NCBI GenBank assembly: GCA_016215105.1
Contig: JACRLJ010000070.1
Location: 1-45,084, forward strand
Direction of reading: 5' to 3'
DNA length: 45,084 nucleotides
Source of the DNA: Candidatus Hydrogenedentota bacterium
Lineage (GTDB): Bacteria > Hydrogenedentota > Hydrogenedentia > Hydrogenedentales > SLHB01
Part shown: positions 1-9,574 of the stretch, piece after piece
Layout: the number at the start of each line of letters is the position of its first letter
Numbering within the stretch: position 1 is the first letter of the stretch
Translations under genes and position numbers: made by a program
Notes under the pieces: model-generated
Database searches by the model: none
Told to the model about the DNA's origin: nothing
Seen by the model: only the letters and a program-made list of their open reading frames with translations

Positions 1-306
1 CCGAATGGCCACTCACCAAATTCGCCGCTCGCGAGCGCCGCAACTACCGCTCGCGTTAGGCCGTTTTCCCCGCTCGCGCTACCCCGAATTCACCAACTGC
101 TCGCGCCCGAAATATGCAACTATGGTCCGGAATTCGTTGAGGCTGTGGCGATGAGGTATGGGCATTCCGACCTCGGAAGCCTTAGACGCAAGGTCCGGTA
201 CTACGCAGTAGTGGACCAAGTGGACACTATTCTGCACGGTGGAAGTCGTGCCCTTGTTGGCCAAAAAGCGGAGGCGTGGCGCCGCCTCAGTCAGTTCCTC
301 CAGTAA
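1..306 (+). pseudogene. possible 3' end of an unidentified gene
   Basis: Frame +1 is open from the first base to a TAA at 304-306 (101 codons) with no good start inside it, so this would be the C-terminal end of a gene beginning before the window. The last 70 or so codons read like protein, with mixed charge, aromatic residues and a Trp-Arg-Arg segment near the end. The first 25 codons are low in complexity, with repeated GCTCGCG words, and may not be coding. I recognise no family. It could equally be a chance open frame in GC-rich DNA. Confidence 0.25.
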
Positions 307-952
307 GGGCTGTGAGGAACTTGCACTCTCAAGTAAACGCGCCGTGCCGGGCCCACTAACGAAGAAAGGACCTACATCGCCTCAAATCCTAAGCGCCTAC
401 ACCCCCCGAAGTCATCGGCGAACACGTAACGCCGGCTTCCAGCCGGCAAAGTCCAGTCGCCACGACGCCGACAAGATGTCGGCGCTACATCCGATGACTA
501 ACGGTTTTGTTACACGTTCTAAGAGCGGAAGCAACCTGACGAAACCGCAAATCCGCCACCGAGACTTCACGAACCGCCGCGCAGTTCACGCCTTCGACAA
601 CTACGCAAATCGCGATTTTGTCAACTAAATCACCCTCGTCTCGCCTGCGAAGCTAACCACCCTGGACCCTGAACCCCATCCAATCCCGTTCCGATGGCTC
701 CTCTCCAACCAACAATGCCCCAACGACTTATATGCGCTTACCCCTTGTATCGAAAGCGCTGTCATTCGCCCACGTCCAACCGAAGACCTCTCTCCGGCCC
801 CCTTGTTTCGCGCACGGAAGCGCCCACCCGCACCCGCCTCTCCGCGTTCCTCCGCGTTCCTCCGCGCTCTCCGCGACTCTGCGTTACGGCTCTTCGCACT
901 CCTCAAACCGCCTCCCAAGCCGAAACGACTACCCCTTACATATAGGGAGATA
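307..952. other. intergenic, repeat-rich, no credible gene
   Basis: Short open frames exist on both strands but have biased, low-complexity composition and no ribosome binding sites. The stretch holds two adjacent hairpins (431-483) and a cytosine-rich run at about 830-890 in which CTCCGCG/TCCGCG words repeat, resembling the dispersed intergenic words common in environmental bacterial genomes. I see nothing else. Confidence 0.5.
431..484. repeat. paired hairpin repeat
   Basis: Two hairpins lie 19 bases apart. The first is GCCGGC-TTCCA-GCCGGC (431-447). The second is CGCCGAC-AAGAT-GTCGGCG (466-484). Both have stems of 6-7 pairs and 5-base loops. They do not follow a recognisable gene end, so they look more like an interspersed palindromic element than a terminator. 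Such 'GCCGAC...GTCGGC' words recur between genes in many environmental genomes (from memory). Confidence 0.55.
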
Positions 953-1300
953 TTGCGAACGGGCCACACGACGCATTACTCAGAAACCGACACGGTGCTC
1001 GTGGCGGTGAGTCCAGCGGGTTCCGCCGCTGGCGATATCTCGGTTCAGAAGCGCAGTCCAGGCGGCCTTGCTCAATTCGCTTTCGCCAACCGCAATGCAG
1101 TTCGCATGAACGTGCCCGTGCCCGCTAGCGGTTCGTACCGCGTGTCGGGTCTCGAACCAGGCCGCTATACCGTTGTGGCTGTCCAGGCGCCGCCCAGAAA
1201 CGAGATGACCGATCCGCACACACCCGTCGTTCGCGTCGTCTCGGCCACCGTAGACATTGCCCAGGAAACCGAATATCGCTGCGACCTGAACTTGGAATAG
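953..1300 (+). pseudogene. remnant of a carboxypeptidase-regulatory-like (beta-sandwich) domain protein
   Basis: From about 960 the frame ending in TAG at 1298-1300 reads like protein. The last 60 residues have the alternating hydrophobic pattern and the YRVSGLEPGRYTVVAV segment typical of carboxypeptidase-regulatory-like or prealbumin-like beta-sandwich domains at the end of large secreted proteins. A TTG at 953 has AGGGAG three bases upstream, which is too close for a normal start. Upstream the frame runs into low-complexity repeat sequence. The simplest reading is a 5'-truncated gene of which only the C-terminal domain survives. A short secreted protein starting at TTG 953 (115 residues, no signal peptide) is less likely. 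Confidence 0.4.
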
Positions 1301-1334
1301 AACCACCAACAAACGAACGAACGAGAGCAAGGCC

Positions 1335-1360
1335 GGTCGGCGGGGACGCCGACCCTCCCG
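1335..1360 (-). terminator. GGGAGG-hairpin downstream of the V-ATPase operon
   Basis: On the minus strand this reads GGGAGG followed by GGTCGGCG-TCCC-CGCCGACC, a perfect 8-bp stem with a 4-base loop, about 20 bases after the stop of subunit D. No T-tract follows, so it is not a classical intrinsic terminator, though it may stabilise the mRNA 3' end. The same design (GGGAGG, stem, TCCT loop, stem) occurs at 34181-34205, so it may be a member of a repeat family. Confidence 0.5.
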
Positions 1361-1372
1361 GGCTGGCACGCC

Positions 1373-1966
1373 CTATCGCACGCTCTGCGATGCCTTTTCG
1401 AGACTTTCCTTGACGAGTTTCAGACTGAACAGCGCCTGGCGGTCGGATTCTTCGAGGGAGTCCTGGACGTATTTCAGGGTTTCTTCGTAGTCGGGGATGA
1501 GGATTTTTTCGAGGGCGTTGACTCGGCGAATCGTTCGTTGAATCGCCCGGGCGAGGCGCACTACCGCGATCCGGGCTTCGGCTAGGCCGGCGATGGCGCG
1601 CAGGGCGTCCTGGAACCGCGCGACGGCCTCGTCGAGCCATACCGAGGTCGTGAACGTGCCGTAGACGCCCATGACGCGCCGCTCTATCGCGGTAATCTTC
1701 GGCTCGACGTTTACAGTCTCGGCCGCCGAGGAGACACCGGTCACACCGTTCGCGATCAACGCCTCTCGCAACGCGGCGTAGGCCCTTGCCAACTCCGCAT
1801 CGACCTCCTTTTGGGCGTCGGCAGCCCGGGCCGTAAGCTGCTTGAGTTCGAGCAGCAGTATCTGCCGCTTCTGTTCGAGCAGTTCATGGCCTTCTCGGAC
1901 CAGCGAGAGGTCCGACTTGATGCCGAGAAGATTGGTGCGGGTCGGGGCTACTTCGTATCGAGCCAT
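1373..1966 (-). CDS. atpD: V/A-type ATPase subunit D
   Basis: This is the 197-residue central-stalk (rotor) subunit D of the V/A-type ATPase. It transmits rotation between the A3B3 head and the membrane ring. The N-terminus, with the V-x-PTRTNLLGIKSDLSL pattern followed by a long helix rich in Glu, Leu and Arg, is diagnostic, and the C-terminal helix pairs with it as a coiled coil. Length matches the family (about 200). It starts two bases after the stop of subunit B and is the last gene of the operon. A hairpin follows. It should not be confused with the F-type beta subunit, which is also called AtpD. Confidence 0.95.
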   Translation of the reverse strand: MARYEVAPTRTNLLGIKSDLSLVREGHELLEQKRQILLLELKQLTARAADAQKEVDAELARAYAALREALIANGVTGVSSAAETVNVEPKITAIERRVMGVYGTFTTSVWLDEAVARFQDALRAIAGLAEARIAVVRLARAIQRTIRRVNALEKILIPDYEETLKYVQDSLEESDRQALFSLKLVKESLEKASQSVR

Positions 1967-1968
1967 GC

Positions 1969-3384
1969 CTATTTCCCGTAGTACTTTCCGATTTCTTCCT
2001 CGGTAATCCGGTGCAGTTCTTCCCGAGGTAGCGACGAAAGTACATGCCAGCCGAGGTCCAGGGTTTGTTCGATGGATCGGTTCTCTTCGTAATCCTGCTT
2101 GAGAAACTTCTGCTCAAACGCGTCGCCGAACTGGAGGTATTGGTGGTCGAGGGGGCTGAGTTCGTCTTCGCCGATCACGGACGCTAAGGCGCGGATTTCC
2201 TTGACTCGCGCGTATCCGGCAAACAATTGACTGGCGAGGTGGGCGTGGTCTTCGCGGGTCATGCCCTCGCCTATTCCGTCCTTCATCAACCGCGAGAGCG
2301 AAGGCAATCCCGCGATAGGCGGATAGATGCCCCGTTGCGCCAAGTCGCGCTCGAGCACGATCTGGCCTTCGGTGATATACCCGGACAAGTCGGGAATCGG
2401 ATGCGAAATGTCGTCATTGGGCATCGATACGACCGGTACTTGCGTTATCGAGCCGACCTTGTCTCGGATCATTCCGGCGCGCTCATAAATGCTTGCCAAG
2501 TCGCTGTAGAGGTAGCCGGGGTATCCCTTTCGGCTCGGAATTTCTTTCCTTTGGGTCGATATCTCGCGAAGGGCTTCACAGTAGTTCGTCATGTCCGTAA
2601 GCACGGTAAGCACGTGCATGCCCAGGTCGAACGCCAAATACTCCGCGACGGTAAGCGCGGTTCGCGGAGTCACGAGCCTCTCGACAGACGGCGCGTCCGC
2701 CAGGCTCAGGAACACGATGACCCGTTCCATTGCCCCCGAATCCTCGAAACTCTTGAGATAGAACGTGGCCTCGTCGTGCTTGATGCCCATCCCCGCAAAC
2801 ACGACGGCAAACGGCGCGTCTTCGCCGACGATCTTGGATTGCCGCGTGATCTGCGCGACCAACTGCCGGTGGGGAAGCCCGCTGCCGGAGAAGATGGGAA
2901 GTTTCTGGCCTCGAACCAGCGTGTTCATGCCGTCAATCGCGGAAACGCCGGTCTGTATGAACTCTCGAGGATACGCACGCGCCGTGGGGTTGACCGGCAG
3001 ACCGTTTACGTCGCGCTCTTCGCCGATGGGATCGGGACCGCCGTCAATGGGCCGCCCCAAGCCGTCGAAGGCCCTGCCCAGTAACTCCTCGGAAACCGGC
3101 ATGGCCAGCGGCTCGCCGCGGAATCGTACCCTGGTGTGTTCCAGCGTCAAGCCCGACGTCCCCTCGAACACCTGAGCCACGGCGGCGCCCTCGGACACCT
3201 CGAGCGTCATCCCGAGCCGTACTTTACCCCGGCCGTCGGTGATTTCCACCAGTTCGTTGTATCCGACGTTGTGGATGTTCCGTATGGCTACGATGGGCCC
3301 GGAGACCTCGTCTACTCCGAGATACTCACGTCTATCGAGCAGTTTGGCGTTAGTGACCTCATGCGGTGGCGCCGGCAAGGGCAT
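1969..3384 (-). CDS. atpB: V/A-type ATPase subunit B
   Basis: The non-catalytic regulatory subunit B (471 residues) alternates with A in the A3B3 hexamer. The FSGSGLPH segment (about residue 165) replaces the P-loop of the catalytic subunit, as expected for B, and the [12 protein letters not shown] and [19 protein letters not shown] blocks are typical. It is full length. Its start lies inside the 3' end of subunit A (26-base overlap), implying coupled translation. No unusual features. Confidence 0.96.
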   Translation of the reverse strand: MPLPAPPHEVTNAKLLDRREYLGVDEVSGPIVAIRNIHNVGYNELVEITDGRGKVRLGMTLEVSEGAAVAQVFEGTSGLTLEHTRVRFRGEPLAMPVSEELLGRAFDGLGRPIDGGPDPIGEERDVNGLPVNPTARAYPREFIQTGVSAIDGMNTLVRGQKLPIFSGSGLPHRQLVAQITRQSKIVGEDAPFAVVFAGMGIKHDEATFYLKSFEDSGAMERVIVFLSLADAPSVERLVTPRTALTVAEYLAFDLGMHVLTVLTDMTNYCEALREISTQRKEIPSRKGYPGYLYSDLASIYERAGMIRDKVGSITQVPVVSMPNDDISHPIPDLSGYITEGQIVLERDLAQRGIYPPIAGLPSLSRLMKDGIGEGMTREDHAHLASQLFAGYARVKEIRALASVIGEDELSPLDHQYLQFGDAFEQKFLKQDYEENRSIEQTLDLGWHVLSSLPREELHRITEEEIGKYYGK

Positions 3385-5128
3385 GGAATGACCTTTCGAT
3401 GTTTTCCAGGAGCTCGCGCAAACCGGCCGCGTTGTCGTTGGCGTACTGATACTTCATGCGCATGACGTCTCGCATAACCGGCAGTTTTTGGATGGCCTCG
3501 AGCGTTACCCCATTCTTTATGGATTCCGCCGCGCAATTGTGCAGAGTAACGATCGTCTTTAACATTAGATACTGTTTTTCCGCAACGCAGAATGCATCCA
3601 CTTTGTCAAAGGCGCTTTGTTGCAGGAAGGCATTCTTGAAGATGCTGGCGACTTCAAGGATAAGGCGCTGGCTGTCGGGCAGAACGTCGGCGCCGACGAG
3701 TTTGACGACCTTCTGCAGCCGGGCCTCCTGTTGCATGATCGAGAACAGACCGGTTCGTAATCCGTACCACTCCCCGTTCGTTTTCCCCGACCACCATTCG
3801 GACACGTCCTCGACATATTCGCTGTAGCTGTCGAGCCAGCTAATAGCGGGGTAATGCCGGGCGTTGGCCAGTTGCTTGTCGAGCGCCCAGAACGCCCGCA
3901 CGAACCGTTTGGTGTGTTGGGTCACCGGTTCCGAGAAATCACCTCCCGGTGGCGATACCGCGCCAATCGTGCTGATGGACCCTTCGGCGCCGTTGAGCGT
4001 CCGAACCGAGCCCGCGCGCTCGTAAAACTCGGCCAGCCGCGTGGGCAGATATGCGGGGAACCCCTCGTCGGCCGGCATTTCCTCCATGCGGCCTGACAGC
4101 TCGCGCAACGCTTCCGCCCAGCGCGACGTTGAATCCGCCATGACCGCGACGTGCATTCCCATGTCTCGAAAGTACTCGGCAATCGTGATTCCGGTGTAGA
4201 TGCTCGCTTCTCTCGCCGCGACCGGCATGTTGGACGTATTTGCGATCAGTATCGTCCGCTCCATCAGCGACCTGCCGGTCCGCGGGTCCGTCAACTTCGG
4301 GAAATCCGTCAGCACTTCGGTCATCTCGTTGCCGCGTTCGCCACAGCCGATATAGACGACCAGGTCTGCGTCGCACCACTCCGCGAGCGCATGTTGCACC
4401 ATGGTCTTTCCGGTGCCGAACCCGCCGGGAACGACCACCACGCCCCCTCGGGCCACGGGAAGCAGCGTGTCTATTACCCGCTGTCCCGTAATCAACGGCG
4501 TCGAATGAGCGAGCCGCGCCGTATACGGTCTCGGCGCACGCACCGGCCAGGTCTGAAAGAGCGGAAGCTCGAGCACGCCGTCTATCGTGCGCACTCGCGC
4601 CACGGTGTCCGTAACGTGGTATTCGCCCTCGGCGGCAATCTCAACAAGTTCGCTGCTCATGTTTGGCGGAACCATGATCTTGTGTTGAATCAGTTCGGTT
4701 TCTTTCACGGTTCCGATTACCATCCCGGCGCTCACCGGACACGGCGGCGTGACGGACGGAACGAAGCGCCAGGTCCGCATACGATCCAGCGCGGGCATGC
4801 TGGCTCCTTTCGAGATGAAATCGCCCATTTGCAGCCGGATCGCGTCGAGCGGACGTTGTACCCCATCGTAGATGCTTCCGACCAGCCCAGGACCGAGTTC
4901 AACCGAAAGCGGCCTCCCATAGCTCGAAATCGGAGCCCCTGGACGCAGCCCCGTCGTATCCTCATACACCTGAACCCAGGCCGAGTCACCCTGGATGTGC
5001 ACGACTTCGCCAACAAGCCGATGCTCGCCGACGAGCGCCAGCTCCAGCATTTGGACACGCGTCGTTCGCCGCGCTTCCACGACGGGGCCGACGACCCGCT
5101 TCACGTCTCCTACGACGCGGTCATTCAC
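3359..5128 (-). CDS. atpA: V/A-type ATPase catalytic subunit A
   Basis: The catalytic ATP-hydrolysing or -synthesising subunit of the cytoplasmic head. The P-loop reads GGFGTGKT (family usually GPFGSGKT), followed by the [10 protein letters not shown] catalytic block and the V-type 'non-homologous' bulge region before it. I place the start at GTG 5128, which gives 589 residues, the normal family length. A longer open frame reaches an ATG at 5269, but it would run 140 bases into subunit E and adds non-homologous residues. The GTG overlaps the E stop (CGTGAATGA) and has GGAAAG upstream. The product sits between E and B in the operon. Confidence 0.95.
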   Translation of the reverse strand: MNDRVVGDVKRVVGPVVEARRTTRVQMLELALVGEHRLVGEVVHIQGDSAWVQVYEDTTGLRPGAPISSYGRPLSVELGPGLVGSIYDGVQRPLDAIRLQMGDFISKGASMPALDRMRTWRFVPSVTPPCPVSAGMVIGTVKETELIQHKIMVPPNMSSELVEIAAEGEYHVTDTVARVRTIDGVLELPLFQTWPVRAPRPYTARLAHSTPLITGQRVIDTLLPVARGGVVVVPGGFGTGKTMVQHALAEWCDADLVVYIGCGERGNEMTEVLTDFPKLTDPRTGRSLMERTILIANTSNMPVAAREASIYTGITIAEYFRDMGMHVAVMADSTSRWAEALRELSGRMEEMPADEGFPAYLPTRLAEFYERAGSVRTLNGAEGSISTIGAVSPPGGDFSEPVTQHTKRFVRAFWALDKQLANARHYPAISWLDSYSEYVEDVSEWWSGKTNGEWYGLRTGLFSIMQQEARLQKVVKLVGADVLPDSQRLILEVASIFKNAFLQQSAFDKVDAFCVAEKQYLMLKTIVTLHNCAAESIKNGVTLEAIQKLPVMRDVMRMKYQYANDNAAGLRELLENIERSFHALAGATA

Positions 5129-5771
5129 GGCTCTTTCCGATCTCGTCGATAATCGACGGCCCAATATGCGTCTTGGCTTCGGTAAGTCTCCGCGCAAATG
5201 TGTTGTCCAGACGCACACGTCCCCCCAACGATGCCGCGACGCATCCACCGCCCAGATCGCCATCGTCAAAACGCAAATCGGCCTCGATGTCGAAGCCTAG
5301 TCGCTGATTCGTCCTCGATTTCACTTCATCCATCAGGACGTCGTCCACCAGTCCCCGATCTGCCGCGCCTAGTGTGATAGCGACGTTCTTTTCCGCTACA
5401 CCTTCAATAGCTTCGCTCATGAGATACACCAACGCGCGCCGGTAGCGCGCGGGATCACTCTTGATATCCTTCAGCGACCGTTCAACCAGGGTAAGCACAT
5501 TTCGGACACCCTCGTCCCGCGCCCGCATTAGAATTCGCCGGGCCTCGAGGCGCGCATTGGCCAAGCTCCGTGCTTTCAGTTTCGCCGCATCCCGCTCCGC
5601 GCGGGCGCGGGACTCGGTCAACGCCACTTCGGCCTCCCTGGACGCGTTTTCCAGTTCTGTCCGCGCCACGCCCTCCGCGTTTTCCACAAGCAACCGCGCC
5701 TGTGACTCAGCATCCCAGCGAATGCTGTCCACCATGGCTTGCTCCGGCGCGCCAGTCGTCTCGTCGGTCAT
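5121..5771 (-). CDS. atpE: V/A-type ATPase subunit E (peripheral stalk)
   Basis: 216 residues. The N-terminal half (about 15-100) is a long charged helix rich in Ala, Glu and Arg that would form the peripheral-stalk coiled coil with subunit H/G. The C-terminal half is the globular head-binding domain, with the GGCVAASLGGRVRLDNTFARRL segment typical of E subunits. The start ATG overlaps the F stop by four bases (ATGA). It acts as a stator linking the head to subunit I. Confidence 0.9.
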   Translation of the reverse strand: MTDETTGAPEQAMVDSIRWDAESQARLLVENAEGVARTELENASREAEVALTESRARAERDAAKLKARSLANARLEARRILMRARDEGVRNVLTLVERSLKDIKSDPARYRRALVYLMSEAIEGVAEKNVAITLGAADRGLVDDVLMDEVKSRTNQRLGFDIEADLRFDDGDLGGGCVAASLGGRVRLDNTFARRLTEAKTHIGPSIIDEIGKSRE

Positions 5772-6073
5772 AGATTCATTCCCACCGCCCGGCGGACCGC
5801 GTCCTCGACAGTCAGACGGCCCGAAACCGGACCGGACGCATCGGGTATGTCTAGGACTAGCGGGAAACCGTGCCCATATAACCGCGCATCGAACTCATCG
5901 CGAATGCTGTTCGCGACCTTCTCGGTCACGAGAATTAGGCCTACGTCCTTCCGCGCGACAGCTTCACGTAGCGCGGTGGCCGCTTCCGCCTCGGAGGTCA
6001 CGACAACACCCTCGACCCCGGCAAGACGGAATCCTAGCACGGCCTGCCAGTCTCCGATAACGAAGAACTTCAT
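5768..6073 (-). CDS. atpF: V/A-type ATPase subunit F
   Basis: A small (101-residue) central-stalk subunit with a CheY-like fold. It shows the MKFFVIGDW N-terminus, a GVEGVVV strand, and the GLILVTEKVANSIR block usual for subunit F. A GTG lies one codon upstream, but the ATG at 6073 has AAGGTG at a suitable distance. It begins directly after the K subunit stop and overlaps subunit E by four bases. It binds D on the rotor and modulates coupling. Confidence 0.9.
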   Translation of the reverse strand: MKFFVIGDWQAVLGFRLAGVEGVVVTSEAEAATALREAVARKDVGLILVTEKVANSIRDEFDARLYGHGFPLVLDIPDASGPVSGRLTVEDAVRRAVGMNL

Positions 6074-6076
6074 CAC

Positions 6077-6412
6077 CTACACCTTACCCAGGATCATGAT
6101 GGCGATGATGAGACCGTAGATGGCGATCCCCTCGGCGAGACCGACAAATATCAGGGCGCGGGCGGCAATCCCCGGATTCTCGGCCACACCCGCGATGGCG
6201 GCGGCGCCGACATAGGCGACGGCGATGCCGGCGCCCAGACAGCCTAATCCCACGCTAAAGGCCGCGGCGACATACGCCCACTTGGCGCCATCCTGGTTCA
6301 GCGCGGCCTCGGCGCCCGGCTCCGCGGCATAAGCCGCGGCGTTGAGCGCAAGTATCACCAGCGGTAGGGCAGCGAACAGCAGCCCACCGGTACGCATTCG
6401 GAACCGGTTCAT
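6077..6412 (-). CDS. atpK: V/A-type ATPase proteolipid subunit K (c-ring)
   Basis: The membrane rotor subunit, 111 residues. It has an N-terminal hydrophobic leader ending near Ala29-Ala30, then a single two-helix hairpin: helix 1 about 46-72 and helix 2 about 84-108. The ion-carrying carboxylate is Glu94 (GLAEGIAIYGL). The layout resembles the Thermus-type proteolipid (leader plus one hairpin) and not the duplicated four-helix form of Enterococcus. I see no Gln in helix 1 and no Ser/Thr after the Glu, residues usual in sodium-binding rings, so proton coupling is inferred. The start ATG 6412 has GGAGG seven bases upstream. Confidence 0.93.
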   Translation of the reverse strand: MNRFRMRTGGLLFAALPLVILALNAAAYAAEPGAEAALNQDGAKWAYVAAAFSVGLGCLGAGIAVAYVGAAAIAGVAENPGIAARALIFVGLAEGIAIYGLIIAIMILGKV

Positions 6413-6442
6413 GGTCAATCCTCCCGTCGGCTGGCATAGCGC

Positions 6443-8428
6443 CTAGCTTCGATACTCCCCGATGACATCGGCATAGCGAACAGGTTTGTATTTCACACCA
6501 GACTCGTTAAAGAACTTGCCAAAGAACTCGTAATACTCGAGGCGAAGAACCTGAATGGTCGCGACGACACCTTCAAAGACGATGACCAACGCATTCCCGG
6601 CGACCAGCACCACAACAGACATCAACCCTCCGGCCGGGGCGTGGCTCACGATGTCACTCACGCTGAACACGGCGACGAGCAATCCGGCGTGCGCAAGACC
6701 GAACGCGGCTACGCGAATAAAGGAGACCGTGTTGGCCAGGTAGCCCATGACAAACTCGGCGATTTCTATCGTGCCCTCCATCCCGTACATCAACATGCCC
6801 TCGGGAAAAACACGCTCTTCTTTTCCAAGGAGACGCAGTACCGGGCCTTTTAGAAAGAACGACAGCAAGAGCGCCGCAAACACCCACAGCGCCGCATTGA
6901 GATGCGAGAATTCCAGGGACGGCGATACGAGTTTGATGGCGATCCCCACACCGAGCCAGTAGGCGGCAGCGCCGAGCGGTCCGGATGGCTCGAAGAACCG
7001 CTTCGCCAAAGTATGTGTTCGCACCGCGTTAACAATGCCGAGCAAAATGCCCAGGCTGAGCAGGGTCACCCCGAAGCCGATCGCCGCCGTGAACAGGGTT
7101 TCAATGTTTTCCGTCGGGCGAATCCACAGCGCACGCAACAGTGTCTCGAATCCGAATACACTGCCGAACAGGACACCAAACACCGACGCCGACGCGCCGC
7201 AATAGGTAATGAGTCTCCCGGCATTCCGAAATGCCGGGTATTTCACCGCCAGGAAGATACCAGCCGCGGCGAGAACCGCCCCGTGACCCAGATCCCCGAA
7301 CATCATGCCAAACATCGCCAGAAACGCCACGGACGCGAAAAGGGTTGGATCGATAGTCCGGTAGGCGGGAACACCATAGTTCTCCAGGAGCGGCTCAAAT
7401 GGTTCGAGGAACCGGGGATTCCTGAAAAGTACAGGGACATCGATTTCGATGCCATGTTCTCGGGCCACTTCTTCAGCCGCAACAACGTCAACAACCGCCC
7501 TGCCCGCGGCGCACTTTTTCACCGCCACGACGAGTTCGACCGATTTCGCCCTTGGAAGCCACCCAGTAAACAGACACGACGCTCCGGTAACTCTGCACAC
7601 GGATTTGATCCTGGAAATAGCTGCCGCGGCCTCGATATGTTGAAGCGCATCCATCAATTCGGGCAAGGCGGTGGTACGCGCTTCCTCGATCTTCTTGGCG
7701 GCTACGGTGAGTTCGGCCTCAATACGCGCAATCTCGGCGCGAAGAGCGGAATCATCACCACTCGCCGCGTCAATCAATTCCGAGGGAAACGTTAGCTCTC
7801 GAAATCCAGCCGCCTTCAGCGATTGCTCCAGCAGGCTTTGATCCCGTCGTAGCGCCACGCAGACAAGGGTGACGGCGGCGCCCTCCTTCCGAAGGGGAAT
7901 CATGACCGTCGGCCCTAACGCCAGGAGACTCTCCAACCTTTTCAATTGCCCTTCGTCCACCGTGCCCACAACACTCACGAGGAATGGCGACCGCGCAAAC
8001 AACGTCACAGGCGCCCCGATAGCACGAAATGAATCGAGTTGCGCCAGTGCGGTTTTGAGCGCCTCACGTCGTGATTCGCTCGACTCACGTTCCAGGAACA
8101 GTGGCGTGACGCCCGCTTCGATACGGGCAATCACGGCGTCGCTCTCGTCGAGGGTTGCTGGCCGGATCTCTCGTACTTCTTCCCTGACTGGCCGTTGATG
8201 CTCCCTTCCCAGTTTATCGAGGAGCTGTTCTATTCTCTGCCGTCTCTTGCCGTACTCGTTTTCCGAATCGGGGGCTTCGAGGGCCTCCAATTGCCCTGCC
8301 CAGGCGTCGATTTCCTCCACTCGGGCGGGATGGAGCAACCCTGCCTCGGCAATCGCCGCGAAAACGGTATCGGCGTCTTCCCTCAGAACGAGCACGCTGA
8401 TTCGATCCATCTTCTCCGCGAACAGCAT
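6443..8428 (-). CDS. atpI: V/A-type ATPase subunit I (membrane stator, a-subunit homologue)
   Basis: 661 residues. The N-terminal 340 or so are cytoplasmic, with long helices, and bind the peripheral stalks. The C-terminal half has about seven membrane helices, beginning near the FASVAFLAMFGMMFGDLGHG block characteristic of the family, and ends with the segment around NTVSFIRVAAFGLAHAGL that contains the half-channel Arg. It starts three bases after the stop of subunit C, behind a G-rich run. An internal ATG six codons later (MDRISVLV) is an alternative start. Confidence 0.95.
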   Translation of the reverse strand: MLFAEKMDRISVLVLREDADTVFAAIAEAGLLHPARVEEIDAWAGQLEALEAPDSENEYGKRRQRIEQLLDKLGREHQRPVREEVREIRPATLDESDAVIARIEAGVTPLFLERESSESRREALKTALAQLDSFRAIGAPVTLFARSPFLVSVVGTVDEGQLKRLESLLALGPTVMIPLRKEGAAVTLVCVALRRDQSLLEQSLKAAGFRELTFPSELIDAASGDDSALRAEIARIEAELTVAAKKIEEARTTALPELMDALQHIEAAAAISRIKSVCRVTGASCLFTGWLPRAKSVELVVAVKKCAAGRAVVDVVAAEEVAREHGIEIDVPVLFRNPRFLEPFEPLLENYGVPAYRTIDPTLFASVAFLAMFGMMFGDLGHGAVLAAAGIFLAVKYPAFRNAGRLITYCGASASVFGVLFGSVFGFETLLRALWIRPTENIETLFTAAIGFGVTLLSLGILLGIVNAVRTHTLAKRFFEPSGPLGAAAYWLGVGIAIKLVSPSLEFSHLNAALWVFAALLLSFFLKGPVLRLLGKEERVFPEGMLMYGMEGTIEIAEFVMGYLANTVSFIRVAAFGLAHAGLLVAVFSVSDIVSHAPAGGLMSVVVLVAGNALVIVFEGVVATIQVLRLEYYEFFGKFFNESGVKYKPVRYADVIGEYRS

Positions 8429-8431
8429 CGT

Positions 8432-9574
8432 CTACGCCCCCCGCTTCTTCGATAGCACCGTCTGAGCGAGGCTCGCAGGTGCTGTTGACAACGAAACCTT
8501 GGCGTTGACATGGGCATCGCCGCCGAACCGCTCCAGGCCGTGGAGCTTCGCCAGGATAGCCTCGCCGTCGAGGCCACTCGCCTTTCCCGCAAATACGGCG
8601 CGAAGATTCTTGAGCTCAACTCGTTTGAGAATGTACAGCGCGAGAATGCAGGTAACGCGAAAAGGAAATCCGCTGAATGACTTCCGAGCCAAATCAACCG
8701 TCAATTCGATCATCATGGTCTCGAGCAACGCGACCTTGTCGAGCAACGGGAGCTTCGCTGCCATCCCGGGAAAGCTTCCCTGTAGATGCGCGAAGAGAAT
8801 GTCGTTGAACGATTCCGGGGTCAAATCGGAATCTGCAAGGCGGCGCGTCAATAGTGACAGACTGGGAATGACCAGTTCGCTGAGGTCCCCGAGAGCCGAT
8901 CCTTGGTAGTAGTGGAGGCGCCTCGCAATCGCGGCGAGATTCAGCACATCGACCTCGGCGGCGATCAGAGTTTCGGCGTCGCGGCTGTCACTGTTGCCTA
9001 GAGCCCTCACTGCGGCAAATAGCCGCTCATAGTAGTTTCTCTCCAGAGCGGTCTCGACGATGGACATGGACCGCTTCTCTCCGTAGGCGGGCGCGATCTT
9101 CAGAAGCGGACTCCCGTACGGTGTCTTGCGTAGCGCCTCGGTGATCTCCAGCAGGTTTTCAGCCTTCGAAATCGCCGCGGTCGAAAGGTCGTCAACCAGC
9201 CCAGGGTAGTTGTATTCGTCCCCTTCGGAACGCGCCTCGCCGTGCCAACGCCTTAGTGTCAGTATGAGCGCGTCCAAGTCCCAGCGGGACAGTAGTATCA
9301 ACGCCACCTTGCGAGGCCTTCCTCGAAGGCTGCTGATGGCCCTTCGAAATCGAGACCCAGTGGCGATATGGAGCAGCCGCTCCACTTCGAGCGGAGTTTG
9401 TTCAGAATAGTGCGGCAGAAATTCCCCGAAAGCGGTGTTCTCTAAAACCGCCCAAGCCCCTGCCATCGAATCGGCTTCCACGATTTCGGTGAGATCTTGC
9501 TTTGTCAGGATTTCCGAAAGTGATACCCTTGCCCCCACGTTGCCGATGGCGTACCTGGTTAGGGATCTCATCAT
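8432..9574 (-). CDS. atpC: V/A-type ATPase subunit C (rotor cap, d-like)
   Basis: The 380-residue funnel-shaped subunit C joins the central stalk to the proteolipid ring. The sequence is largely helical and loosely conserved. Identification rests on length, on the N-terminal YAIGNVGARV segment (the family begins YayanARVRa), on the repeated DLDALIL/DVLNLAAI helices, and on the position between the H/G stalk gene and subunit I. The start ATG overlaps the upstream stop (ATGA). Confidence 0.88.
   Translation of the reverse strand: MMRSLTRYAIGNVGARVSLSEILTKQDLTEIVEADSMAGAWAVLENTAFGEFLPHYSEQTPLEVERLLHIATGSRFRRAISSLRGRPRKVALILLSRWDLDALILTLRRWHGEARSEGDEYNYPGLVDDLSTAAISKAENLLEITEALRKTPYGSPLLKIAPAYGEKRSMSIVETALERNYYERLFAAVRALGNSDSRDAETLIAAEVDVLNLAAIARRLHYYQGSALGDLSELVIPSLSLLTRRLADSDLTPESFNDILFAHLQGSFPGMAAKLPLLDKVALLETMMIELTVDLARKSFSGFPFRVTCILALYILKRVELKNLRAVFAGKASGLDGEAILAKLHGLERFGGDAHVNAKVSLSTAPASLAQTVLSKKRGA

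Noticed and set aside
239-628. 129-residue frame on the plus strand
   Set aside because: It crosses the hairpin repeats, has no ribosome site and a biased composition.
625-969. Overlapping frames on both strands at 625-1010
   Set aside because: All are Arg/Pro/Ser-rich products of the C-rich repeat stretch.
5128-5269. Longer start of subunit A at ATG 5269
   Set aside because: It would add 47 non-homologous residues and overlap subunit E by 149 bases; GTG 5128 gives the family length.
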